Positions 30,317 through 39,930 of a DNA stretch of 53,992 nucleotides are shown one piece after another (positions within the stretch are counted from its first letter, which is position 1; every line of letters starts with the position of its first letter). The translations under genes were made by a program, and so were the position numbers. The notes below the pieces were generated by a model, which was given only the letters and a program-made list of their open reading frames with translations, searched no databases and was not told where the DNA came from. This DNA is from a virus, in IMG/VR virus record IMGVR_UViG_3300045107_000078, positions 1 to 53,992 of that record; one strand, given 5' to 3'.

Positions 30317-33300
30317 CTATGACTTCTCCTCCTTCAAGGGCGTTGGTGTCAAGCGGAATGCGCAACTCAATGAGGCATTCCAGCAGGCAGGTATCGACCC
30401 GACCGATCTGCACGGCATCGCCCCCACTGATTCGGCCTTTCAGCAAGTCGCCCAGCGTCTCGACAACCCCCAGCTGCGCAGCCTGTACTGGAACAACGTA
30501 GTCCCGAACCTGAGCCGCAACATTCCAATGGGTGGCACAGAGTACGTGGCGAAAGTCATGCCGCAGGTGCAGCCGCCGATGGGGACGCCGAACCTCCCCT
30601 CTCCGACCGGTGATGACCGGTTCCGGCCACTGGTCGCACATCCGCTCAATCGCCTGAACATGCCAGATGCGGAATCGCCCCTGCTAGGCACATGGGAGCG
30701 GCACAACCAGCGGCTGTTCAATAACGTGCCGGTCATGCAGCGCGACCGGTTCCTCAACCCCTCACTGCAAACGCCCGTGGATGCGCCAGTACAGCAGAAG
30801 GATGCGACGTGGCGCAATCAGTTTCAGGATACGCTGGGAAGCGTTGAGGGCCTGACCTACAAGCACGAGGGCGATGGCGTCTTCCGTGTGCAGGCCAACG
30901 GGCGCGAGGCGCTGGTACGGGCGTCTTCGGGGACCGGTATGATTGGCGTCAGCAACACCGATTCGCGTGGCGGCTGGGCGGTCATTCCTCACGTCTTCGA
31001 CCCTGAGAAGCGCGGCATTACGTCCAATATGGACACGCTGCGCAGCACCCTCTCCTCGTGGGCCAGTCAGGATGAAGGTGAACGCGGGCGCTCCCTCTTC
31101 AACATGGCAACCAAGCGCGGCGGCTTCTATATGTCGAATGACGATCTGCGCAGCATCGTCAATGAGACCCAGGCCGCGACCAGCGTATACCTCGGCAAGG
31201 TGCCGCAGGGCCAGATGTCGTCGAAGGTGTATGAGGAACGCCTGGCGGCAGTCCGCCAGCTGCCTGGTTACGAAGACGCTGATAAGTTCGGCGGGGGCAA
31301 TTACGCTTTCTCGCAGAACGCGGTGTACGGCGCGGCTTACATGACCAATGAGCAAGGCGCATACGCCACTGAGAAGGCGAAGATGCTCCGTGCGTCGGGG
31401 CGCGGCCACCTCGGAACACCGATGATGGGCATTGGCCTGCCGATGCAGGAAATCTCGGCGCCGTTCGCCACTGAGCGACAGGCGCGAGGTCTCACTGGCT
31501 ACGTCGCTATGAAGACGGCGGACGTGCTGGGCGACCTCCCGCAGACAACCGGCATTGCCTACACCAGCATTCCGATGGTGGGCAAATCGCATGAATACGA
31601 GATTACGGCAGAACAGGCCAAAGGCTTGTCTGTCGGTGACATCTTCATGCGCAAGGATGCCAACATCCCAGCGGTCGCTGAGGGGTATGGCAACCGGCGC
31701 GGGACGGGCGAGTTCAAGGACATCTTCGGCAAGCTGCCGTCTGGCGCTGCGCACAGCATTGAGGACATCCAGCAGCTGGAGAACGGCAATTACCGTGTCA
31801 GTGTCATGTCCTACCAGAATCAGTTCTCGCTGAAGCACTACACCAAGACCAGTGCGGTCCAGATGGATTCGGCAGATATGCCCGCCGGTTCGCAGGTCTG
31901 GTCTGTGATGGAATCGCCTGCCCGCGTTGCTGCTGAAGCACAGGCGATGATTGCGGCCACCTACCCTACCCGCGCATCGTTCCAAAGTTGGCTGATGGCG
32001 AATGCCACTGCCTCAATGGGTGGCGATGCTGCCCAGCAGTTCGTCCAGCAGAACTACGTGGATGGTCGTCTGACGCCGGCGCTGGAGCCGATGGTGACGC
32101 AGTGGGCGACACAGGAATTCTATGACGGGATGCAGCTGGCCGAACGTCAGAACCGGCCAGTCTCCACTGAGCACATGAACGCGCTCATGGGGCTGGCGCG
32201 GGAAGGCCAGTCCGGACTGTCGTTTGAAGGCGACGAGACGCCAGAGAATCTGCGCCTCAGCTTCAAGGGCCAGACGGTGCCGTTGTTCGAGGGACTGCGC
32301 CAGAACGAAGGTGGCGACGGTTACATGGCGGATGTGTTCCGCACCCCATCGCGTACCTACCAGACACTCATCAACCCACGCCCGGAGGGACGCCGCGACA
32401 CGATGAACGTCTCGGCTGAGAAGCTGGACCTCATCCGGACAGCGAACCCTGGCCTGTATCAGGCGCTCACTGCCCAGGATGCGGCTGGTCTGCTGTCGCC
32501 CAATCCGGCGCGTCACGCGATGCTGTCGTATCTGGCGAACAGTTCGGACGAATCCCGCGCCAAGCTGGAAGCCTCCAACGGCATTGCCCGCTTCAGTGGC
32601 GAAGACCTCGCTGCGGCTCGGCAGGCGGTGACAGAAGCTGGCGTTGACCCTGAGAACAAGGCCGCGTTCAACAAAGCGGTCATGCAGCATCTCGGCAAAC
32701 AGTACATGCAGGATGGGAAGCGGCAGGCGCTGGAAGTGCAGATTGGCGACCAGTCGTATGTGCTGCCCAATCCGGCCACCTTCGCCAACACCATACAGGC
32801 CACCAAGAATGGCGGTATGTCCGGCGGTCCAGGCGGCGCGATGCTCAATCTCCTCAATGCAGCCAGCGATTATCAGCTGGAAGGCACTGAGAAGGCGGCA
32901 GAGAACGCGCAGAAAATCGCTGGCCGTGCGATGGAGAAGTTTGGCGATTACATGAATAAGCCCGGCGTCAAGCAGGCGGCGAAGGGCATGATACTGCCGA
33001 AGTATGGTGGCCTGACGCAGACGGTCGAAGGTTTCGGTCTCAATGAGGCCATCGCCTCCATCAAGGACCTCACCCGCCAGACTGGTATGAGCGAGGACGA
33101 AATCCGCGAACTCCAGAAGCAAGGCAAGCTGGCCGTCGCGTTCTCGCACGAACCGACCATCAACAGTGAGTGGCAGAACAACCTCAATCTGCGCGTCGGC
33201 TCCTTCGTCGAGGACTTGGTGAAGGCCAATGACCCTCGCGCCGCAGCATTGAAGAACCTGCGCGGCGGGATTGCGGTATCCACTGAGGCGAATCAGCTCA

Positions 33301-36300
33301 TGGTGTCCGACACGGACGCTGACCAGTACAATGCGTTCATCAACTACCGGAAGGACAAGAAGACCGGTCAACTGGTGGGTGCCGATCTGGACATCACCTC
33401 GCCTGACGAGATTCTGCGGCGGGCGCGACTGCAACCTGGCTCGGAAATGCTCAAGTTGCAGGGCGACATCGGCAAACGCGCTGCGGTTCTCCCTGCCCTG
33501 GCCGGTGAGCAGATGGATTCTGAGGCCATCAACAAGACCATCAAGTACCTCAGTGGGGCTGACATCTCGGCGCAGAACGAGGCGGAGCGGCTTGGCAAGG
33601 CGTCGGCGGGTCCGGCTTACAACCAGCTGAACCGCTACCTCGGCAACATCGCACGGCGCGTGTCGGGCAGTCTATTCGGTGAAGCCTCGCCGCAGCAGAA
33701 GATGGTCTCCGAAGCTGCGCAGTTGGTGGCCGGCACCGGCTATCAGGCGGGCGTAGACTACGAGAATGCCGACCCGCATCTCCAGAACCTCATCAAGGCC
33801 AGTCAGTCGTTCGTCATGTCGTCGAAGTACGGCGACAAGCCGTTTACTTTCGGCGTGGATGAGAATGGCAATGACGTAAAGCGGAAGTTCGAGAGCCGCG
33901 ACGACGCGCTGGGCTATCTGCACAATGAACTGGTGAACGTGCAGGGCATTGATACGGAAGGGAATTGGGGCGAGAAGTTCGGGCGGTTTGCCACACGTCT
34001 GATGATGCCCTATAACGCGCTGGGGAATCAGGAACTCGAAGACAAGGCACTCGATGTCGTTCAACGCGCACACACGGCGGGCGGGTTCGACAAGGACACT
34101 GCCGCAGAGTTCCAAGGTCTGTTCGGGGCGAAGTCGTGGACGGACATTGCGCGTGGTGCAGCCGCCGGAGAGCAGGAAGGCGACCTCTCGAAAACCAGTG
34201 CGTTCATGTCCATGATGATGGGCGCTTCTGGCCTGACACAGGAGAAGCAGGGAACGGCGGCGACGTGGGGCTTACAGGGAAAGCTCAGTGGCTTTGCGCG
34301 GCAGTCGAAGGAGTTCTTTAACAGCTTCGCCAGCAAGCGCAACAGAGACCAGACGATGGGCGCGGCATTGAGAGCAGCGGAAACGCACAATCTCGGCGGC
34401 TCGGCCCAGCGCCTGCTGGATATGTACGGCTCTCAGGCACTGCCACCCAGCCCAGCAGAACAGCTTACATCGAGGGTGCAGGAACTCGAAAGCCGACCGC
34501 TGGAGCAGTTATCTGACAACGAACGGCAGGAACTGTTCAGCGCCTACGAGAACCTGTCCGAGGCTGGTCGAAACAATATGCAGTCTGCGGACGCCGGCGG
34601 CGCTGGCATGGGCGGCGGCGATCTGCCTCCAGCGGCACCTGGCATGATGCCGGTTGACGATGGCGGCGAAGGTTCGGGCGGTGGTCAGGGCAATTCCAGA
34701 ACCGGTTCTGAAGGTGGCGGGACAGTTCACAACCATTTCTCCAAGTTCCCGCTCGGTGAACTCACCAGCGATGACGTGCGCTCGGCCAAGCAGTACCAGA
34801 ATCTGCTGTCGCGGTACGCTGCGGCCAGTCCGGATGAGCGCAAGCTGTTCAATTCGCGGGAGATTATCCGTGCTCACCGAACCCTTGAGGGCGTGGTGGG
34901 CAAAGGACAGCGCTGGATGCGCGAACTCGGCAAGGGCACTGATATGGTCGCGCCGAAGGGCTTTGGCGACTTCATGGAGACGTTCGGCAAGGACGGCGGC
35001 GCGGGTGTTGACTCCCTGCTGGAGCAGACCAAAGGCGACGTGGGCGCACTACGCGATGAGCAAATCATGGCGCGGGCGACCGGCACTGGCAGCACGAAGA
35101 ACCGCACTGTCACCAGCCGCGAGGCAGACCAGGCCATTGGGACGCTCAATTCCTTCATGGAGAAGATTGGCAGCGGCGCCGAAGACCTGCAAAAGTGGGT
35201 CGATGGGCTGGGCGACCTGAGCAAGCTGACCGACGAACACACCAAGCAGGTGAAGCAGCTGGTCACTGAGTACCCGAAGATGATCTCGACCTTCGATAAG
35301 GCGCTCAAAATCGCTGAGGCGCAGGGTGAGGCTAACGTCGATGTCAATACGGGCCGTGTTCTGGCGAAGCAGCCGGAACTGGAGCAGATGAAGGGCTGGA
35401 CCGGCTCCGAAGGTTTCCAGAAGCTGGTTCAGGCTCTCGATGCGAACGTCCGGAACAGCAGCGTTGAGGGCGCGTTCGACACCGGCGGGAAGTATGACCT
35501 GTCTGGCATGTCGAAGATGGGCATTCTCACGGCGATGGGCAAGCAGGGCCGCGAGATGCGCGAACAGGCGCGGGGCGAGGGTGTTCTCAGTGATGGTTTG
35601 ATGGGTAAGGCTGAGGGCGCGGCGGGCTTTGCAGGCCGTCTCACGCAGTCCTTCTTTGACCCAGGAACGCTGTGGGGTCTTCGTGCGCTACAGGGGCAAT
35701 TTATCAGCCCTGTGGTCCGCGCAGCGAAGGAGTACCAGAATCAGGCCGCGACCATTGACCTGATGGGCTTGCAGTCGGGACAAATCAGCTACGACAGCCT
35801 CATGAATGGTCAGTACGGCCAGATTATGCGCCGCGAGAATGGACTGCGCAGCGCCCGCATTGCGATGGGCCAGCAGGCAGATTCCGCGTGGGGCGGCATT
35901 CTCGATGCTACGCTGGGTCGTGAAGCTGGACAGGGCATTGGCGGCACGCTGGCGGCAGTCGGTATGCCAGCCGTTGGCATTGGTCTCGCTGCCTCTCGCC
36001 TGCTGAAGAATGCAGACGTGGCGAACTCTGGTTCGTGGGGCGCGGGTATTGGTCTCGGCGTGGCGGCGGCGGGGATGCTCGGCTACTCCCTGAGCAACGC
36101 CAACAACTACCAGGCCATCGGTGACTTTATGGGCCAGGGCGCGGGTCTGAACCGGTTGCTCTCCAATCCGGCGGGCGCGTTCGGTCTGTACGGCGCGGGC
36201 CTGAAGGCAATGTTCGGTCAATACTCGGCTGAAGACACGGCCAAGCTGCAAGGTGGCACGTTCTTTAACGCTGCTGTCGCGGCAGCTGCCAACGGCGAGA

Positions 36301-39300
36301 ACATGACCGACCTGTACCAGAACATGCAGTACACCGGCGACGTGACGATGGGGCCGATCAAGACCGGCCAGATTAGTGGCACGGTCGCCAGCTTCGGCTT
36401 CTCGCCAGATGAGTTCCGTTCGGCTGTCACCTCTCAATGGATTAAGAACCAATCCTCGGCACTGGCAATCAGTGAGGAGCAGGCCAGCCAACTCTTCGGC
36501 ACACTGGCACAGTATGGTGGGCAGTTCGACCAGAACGGCTTTATGCAGATGCCGTCTGCGCAGCGGGCGCGGCAGCTGATGGAAGCGCAACTCAAGGGCG
36601 CCGATGTGGGCGGCATGGTTCAGAACTACATCCGTGCCAACGGCCAGAATCAGATGGACCGGTCTGCCACCGGCTTCGCGCTGGGGCAAATCCTCGACCA
36701 GACAACCGGCATGAACCCTGAGCAGTTGGGTCGTGCGGGCTGGGGTTTGGGCGCGGCAGCGGACCTCAACACAGTCCGGAGCCGATTCAACATGAGCAGG
36801 CTGGGGACGGACTACACGGATAAGTTCTTCCAGACCCCACAGACGATGGACTACATCACAAATGAGTACACACCTTGGGTAGGCCAGCGCATGACCAGTT
36901 CGCCACTCGCCAGCGAGGACGATCTGCTAAACACCTACGTGAAGCAGGCAGGCGAGGCTGGGCAGTTCGTGATCGCGGACCAGCTGAAGAACTCGAAGGA
37001 CGCCTCCTACTCTCTCGCTGGCCGTCTGGTCGCGCAGTACGGTGCTGGCAATGTAAACACCAAGCGCGTGGTAAGCCAGCTGCAATCCATCGTGCCCAGC
37101 ATGGTTCTCAGTGGCGCGGGCGATTATGTCACGCCGGTGCAGGACTTCCTCTCGCAGGGGACAACGCTGGGCGATAAGAGCATCGGGCAGTTGAACATGC
37201 TCTCGTCGAACGCGACCCAGCTGTATTCACGTGGTGTGGACCTGAGCCAACTGGCCCAGCAGAACGTCGCAGCCAGTGGGCAGGCGCAGACCTTCGACAA
37301 CTTCGTGAAGGCGGTTGATAAGTTGACTGGCGCTCTCGGCAAAGAAGGCGCGGTACAGGACATCGAGTACCAGTCACTGGCTGCACCCATGCGCGAGAGC
37401 CTGAACCTGTCCCGCATGATGGTGGGGCGTCAGGGCGTCAGTGAGGACGATCTCGGCACCAACAAGCTGCTGGCCGACCCCATCAAGGGGCGTCAGTACC
37501 TGGCGGTCGATGCAACCCGTAATAGCATCCAGTTCAACCCGATCAGCGCCTATACCGGCAACTTCTTCAATGGCCTGCAATCTCTCATTGAGAATGGTCA
37601 GGGTGGCGAAGCGGTGAGGCAGTCGCAGGCGTTCGACCAGTTCTCTGGCATGACGACCAACTACATGGCCTACGGCATGTCCGCTCCACAGGCAGCGATG
37701 GCCGCGACCCAGGCAGCAGCCCTACCCCAGGTCCAGCAGATTCAGCTGCAAAAGGCCGCGTCGGGCGACCGGATGATGCTGTCCTATCTGGCCTCTCAGG
37801 GCAAGATCGACTCGAAGTACCAGACCATCGACATGAACACTGGCATGCCGATGGGCTACGACAACATGAGCCGTGCGCAGTACAACCAGATTGCTGACAA
37901 CCTCAAGGGCACGTCCTTTGAGAAGTACATGCCTTCTTACGAGACGGCACAGAACGGTATCTACGGCATACAGGACCAGATTTATCAGGTCCAGCAGCAG
38001 GCCGCAGCCGCCAGCTACTACTACGGGCACATGGGGCGCGAACTCGGAATGGCCTCGCAGTTGGGCGGCGGGACGCTCGACGAACACGGCTTCGTGCAAG
38101 GCGGGGACAATCTCGCTGGATGGGCAAGCTGGGCGAAGAAGGCTGGCATCAAGAATCCGAATGTCGGCAACGGCATGAGCTACTGGCAAATTCAGGACGC
38201 TCAGGACAAGATGCAGATTGAGCAGCAGAATTTCAACATCCAGCAGGGCAACCAGAACATGGCCCTGCAATGGGAGCAGTTCAACCTCAACAACCAGCAG
38301 TGGAACGAGAACTACGACCTCAGTAAAAGGCAGTTCGCGTTCAACACCAGCAATGCCCGCTGGCAGATGGGATTCCAGCGGCAGGAGCAAGTTACCCAAC
38401 AGCAGTGGCAGCGAGAGGACTTCGCGTTCAACCGGAGCCAGAGCCAGCTGCACTTTGGCTGGCAGATGGAAGACTTCGACCGGAACGCGGCCTTTGCGCG
38501 TGGTCGTGAACGGCTCGACCTCGAACGGCAGCGTGAACGGGCAACCATTGACTACTCGATGCAGCAGTCGCGCCAAGACACGCAGGAGAAGCGGTTCGAA
38601 CAACAGGTGAAGTGGGCGGACGAACTGTACAAGAAGAATAAGGACAAGTTCGAACAGGAGACGAAGTTCCAGCAGGAAAGCCTCGATCTGCAAAAGAAGC
38701 ATCACGACGAGGATATGGCATTGCAGGCAAAGCGGCTGGGCATGTCCGAAGAGGCGCACCAGAAGCAGGTTCAGTGGATACAGGAGGAGCAGAAGCTCAA
38801 TGAGCAGAAGCGAATCCTCGACCGGCAGGGCGCGATTGCCAATAACAACATTTCTGAACGTGCAGCAGCGGCGGCAGCGGCAGCAGCGAAGAAGGTGGCG
38901 GAACTCGGCAAGAACGTGGACGCGCTCCAGCAGGGCGTTGACCGGACCAATAAGAGCATTGATCTCAATGTGGCGAAGGGTCGCGTGTTCGAGGATGTCA
39001 TTAATGGCATGGGCGGGTCGTTCGATAAGGTGGGCGGCGCATTCAAGACGATGGGCGAGAGCCTGGGGCCAGTTGCTACCAACACCTCAGTGCTCAATTC
39101 CCAAATCCCGATCTACAGCAATAACCTGCTGACACTGAGCCAGAGTTTGCAGCGGTTCTTTACTAACCTGCAAAACTACGTGAATAGTCTCAAGCCGCCT
39201 GGTTCGAATGGCACCACATCTGGCGGCACGTCTTCTCCAACGCAGGGCATCAAGACCAGCGGCGACAGCGCGATTGGCTACAGTGCCTCTCGACTCGATG

Positions 39301-39464
39301 TTCGGAATGACGGTTACTCGCAGCAGTTCGCGCAGATGATTGACCTGCTGCAACTGATTGCCGACCGCGTGAAGACGCCATCGAACGTGACGGTTATAAC
39401 AAATCAACCTGTCGGTGGGATATTGTCTGACGTGGATAAATCTTATGGTATAATGTCAACGTAA
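30306..39464 (+). CDS. Tape measure protein, 3052 aa
   Basis: Sets tail length and is carried inside the tail. About 1.5 angstrom per helical residue predicts a tail near 450 nm. Residues ~1876-1930 are hydrophobic (GIGLAASRLL, then GAGIGLGVAAAGMLGY). A Gly/Pro linker lies at ~1435-1475, where a perfect palindrome encodes Arg-Thr-Gly-Ser. A Gln/Trp-rich coiled coil fills ~2630-2850, ending in a nine-Ala run. No peptidase or lysozyme motif was recognised. ATG 30306 follows AGGAG; TTG 30300 is unlikely. Confidence 0.9.
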   Translation: MANSYDFSSFKGVGVKRNAQLNEAFQQAGIDPTDLHGIAPTDSAFQQVAQRLDNPQLRSLYWNNVVPNLSRNIPMGGTEYVAKVMPQVQPPMGTPNLPSPTGDDRFRPLVAHPLNRLNMPDAESPLLGTWERHNQRLFNNVPVMQRDRFLNPSLQTPVDAPVQQKDATWRNQFQDTLGSVEGLTYKHEGDGVFRVQANGREALVRASSGTGMIGVSNTDSRGGWAVIPHVFDPEKRGITSNMDTLRSTLSSWASQDEGERGRSLFNMATKRGGFYMSNDDLRSIVNETQAATSVYLGKVPQGQMSSKVYEERLAAVRQLPGYEDADKFGGGNYAFSQNAVYGAAYMTNEQGAYATEKAKMLRASGRGHLGTPMMGIGLPMQEISAPFATERQARGLTGYVAMKTADVLGDLPQTTGIAYTSIPMVGKSHEYEITAEQAKGLSVGDIFMRKDANIPAVAEGYGNRRGTGEFKDIFGKLPSGAAHSIEDIQQLENGNYRVSVMSYQNQFSLKHYTKTSAVQMDSADMPAGSQVWSVMESPARVAAEAQAMIAATYPTRASFQSWLMANATASMGGDAAQQFVQQNYVDGRLTPALEPMVTQWATQEFYDGMQLAERQNRPVSTEHMNALMGLAREGQSGLSFEGDETPENLRLSFKGQTVPLFEGLRQNEGGDGYMADVFRTPSRTYQTLINPRPEGRRDTMNVSAEKLDLIRTANPGLYQALTAQDAAGLLSPNPARHAMLSYLANSSDESRAKLEASNGIARFSGEDLAAARQAVTEAGVDPENKAAFNKAVMQHLGKQYMQDGKRQALEVQIGDQSYVLPNPATFANTIQATKNGGMSGGPGGAMLNLLNAASDYQLEGTEKAAENAQKIAGRAMEKFGDYMNKPGVKQAAKGMILPKYGGLTQTVEGFGLNEAIASIKDLTRQTGMSEDEIRELQKQGKLAVAFSHEPTINSEWQNNLNLRVGSFVEDLVKANDPRAAALKNLRGGIAVSTEANQLMVSDTDADQYNAFINYRKDKKTGQLVGADLDITSPDEILRRARLQPGSEMLKLQGDIGKRAAVLPALAGEQMDSEAINKTIKYLSGADISAQNEAERLGKASAGPAYNQLNRYLGNIARRVSGSLFGEASPQQKMVSEAAQLVAGTGYQAGVDYENADPHLQNLIKASQSFVMSSKYGDKPFTFGVDENGNDVKRKFESRDDALGYLHNELVNVQGIDTEGNWGEKFGRFATRLMMPYNALGNQELEDKALDVVQRAHTAGGFDKDTAAEFQGLFGAKSWTDIARGAAAGEQEGDLSKTSAFMSMMMGASGLTQEKQGTAATWGLQGKLSGFARQSKEFFNSFASKRNRDQTMGAALRAAETHNLGGSAQRLLDMYGSQALPPSPAEQLTSRVQELESRPLEQLSDNERQELFSAYENLSEAGRNNMQSADAGGAGMGGGDLPPAAPGMMPVDDGGEGSGGGQGNSRTGSEGGGTVHNHFSKFPLGELTSDDVRSAKQYQNLLSRYAAASPDERKLFNSREIIRAHRTLEGVVGKGQRWMRELGKGTDMVAPKGFGDFMETFGKDGGAGVDSLLEQTKGDVGALRDEQIMARATGTGSTKNRTVTSREADQAIGTLNSFMEKIGSGAEDLQKWVDGLGDLSKLTDEHTKQVKQLVTEYPKMISTFDKALKIAEAQGEANVDVNTGRVLAKQPELEQMKGWTGSEGFQKLVQALDANVRNSSVEGAFDTGGKYDLSGMSKMGILTAMGKQGREMREQARGEGVLSDGLMGKAEGAAGFAGRLTQSFFDPGTLWGLRALQGQFISPVVRAAKEYQNQAATIDLMGLQSGQISYDSLMNGQYGQIMRRENGLRSARIAMGQQADSAWGGILDATLGREAGQGIGGTLAAVGMPAVGIGLAASRLLKNADVANSGSWGAGIGLGVAAAGMLGYSLSNANNYQAIGDFMGQGAGLNRLLSNPAGAFGLYGAGLKAMFGQYSAEDTAKLQGGTFFNAAVAAAANGENMTDLYQNMQYTGDVTMGPIKTGQISGTVASFGFSPDEFRSAVTSQWIKNQSSALAISEEQASQLFGTLAQYGGQFDQNGFMQMPSAQRARQLMEAQLKGADVGGMVQNYIRANGQNQMDRSATGFALGQILDQTTGMNPEQLGRAGWGLGAAADLNTVRSRFNMSRLGTDYTDKFFQTPQTMDYITNEYTPWVGQRMTSSPLASEDDLLNTYVKQAGEAGQFVIADQLKNSKDASYSLAGRLVAQYGAGNVNTKRVVSQLQSIVPSMVLSGAGDYVTPVQDFLSQGTTLGDKSIGQLNMLSSNATQLYSRGVDLSQLAQQNVAASGQAQTFDNFVKAVDKLTGALGKEGAVQDIEYQSLAAPMRESLNLSRMMVGRQGVSEDDLGTNKLLADPIKGRQYLAVDATRNSIQFNPISAYTGNFFNGLQSLIENGQGGEAVRQSQAFDQFSGMTTNYMAYGMSAPQAAMAATQAAALPQVQQIQLQKAASGDRMMLSYLASQGKIDSKYQTIDMNTGMPMGYDNMSRAQYNQIADNLKGTSFEKYMPSYETAQNGIYGIQDQIYQVQQQAAAASYYYGHMGRELGMASQLGGGTLDEHGFVQGGDNLAGWASWAKKAGIKNPNVGNGMSYWQIQDAQDKMQIEQQNFNIQQGNQNMALQWEQFNLNNQQWNENYDLSKRQFAFNTSNARWQMGFQRQEQVTQQQWQREDFAFNRSQSQLHFGWQMEDFDRNAAFARGRERLDLERQRERATIDYSMQQSRQDTQEKRFEQQVKWADELYKKNKDKFEQETKFQQESLDLQKKHHDEDMALQAKRLGMSEEAHQKQVQWIQEEQKLNEQKRILDRQGAIANNNISERAAAAAAAAAKKVAELGKNVDALQQGVDRTNKSIDLNVAKGRVFEDVINGMGGSFDKVGGAFKTMGESLGPVATNTSVLNSQIPIYSNNLLTLSQSLQRFFTNLQNYVNSLKPPGSNGTTSGGTSSPTQGIKTSGDSAIGYSASRLDVRNDGYSQQFAQMIDLLQLIADRVKTPSNVTVITNQPVGGILSDVDKSYGIMST
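34698..34709. promoter_or_regulatory. Palindromic operator, inside tape measure gene
   Basis: Perfect copy in the Gly-rich linker of the tape measure gene, 5.4 kb and 4.8 kb from the flanking copies. Confidence 0.8.
39449..39454 (+). promoter_or_regulatory. Extended -10 promoter, tail-tip operon
   Basis: CTTATGGTATAATGT gives TGG-TATAAT, at the very end of the tape measure gene. The palindrome (39467-39478) lies about 7 bp after the likely start site and merges with the ribosome binding site of the 39480 gene. Confidence 0.7.
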
Positions 39465-39466
39465 GG

Positions 39467-39478
39467 AGAACCGGTTCT
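39467..39478. promoter_or_regulatory. Palindromic operator AGAACCGGTTCT
   Basis: Perfect copy between the promoter at 39449 and the GTG at 39480. Confidence 0.9.
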
Positions 39479-39479
39479 C

Positions 39480-39920
39480 GTGGCAACTCAAAACCACATT
39501 CACTTGAGCACAACCATCGGAGGGGCGCCTGAGAACGCCCCTTCCCTTAAATGGACCACTGTTGACCGTGACAAGATCAATAGTGTAATCATTTCCCCGA
39601 AACGCTCCCTCAGTGGCAAGCTGTATACCCATGTCCTAGAGTCTGCTGGCAACCCCATCGTATTCAAGGACATGGCCTATATTCTGGTCGTGAAAGCGGA
39701 GCAGTCCTACACACTCGACCAGCGCGAGGCGCAGCTGTTAGCGATGCTGGGCCGCACGGTCTACCTCGTCGATCACAACCATCCGGCAGACAACGCTGAC
39801 CACACGGCCTACCGCCGGACCATGCTGTTCGACCAGATGGGCGAGATGAAGAAGTTTGACCCCGCCCTATCCCGTTATTACGTGTCCATCCATCTGACGG
39901 ATAACGACACCGTACCCTAA
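39480..39920 (+). CDS. Probable distal tail protein, 146 aa
   Basis: First gene after the tape measure, so likely a distal-tail or tail-tip component. Mixed fold with no enzyme motif. GTG start directly abuts the palindrome; AGGAG overlaps the palindrome's left edge, so protein binding there would block the promoter-proximal region. Function by position. Confidence 0.55.
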   Translation: MATQNHIHLSTTIGGAPENAPSLKWTTVDRDKINSVIISPKRSLSGKLYTHVLESAGNPIVFKDMAYILVVKAEQSYTLDQREAQLLAMLGRTVYLVDHNHPADNADHTAYRRTMLFDQMGEMKKFDPALSRYYVSIHLTDNDTVP

Positions 39921-39930
39921 AGGAGAACTG

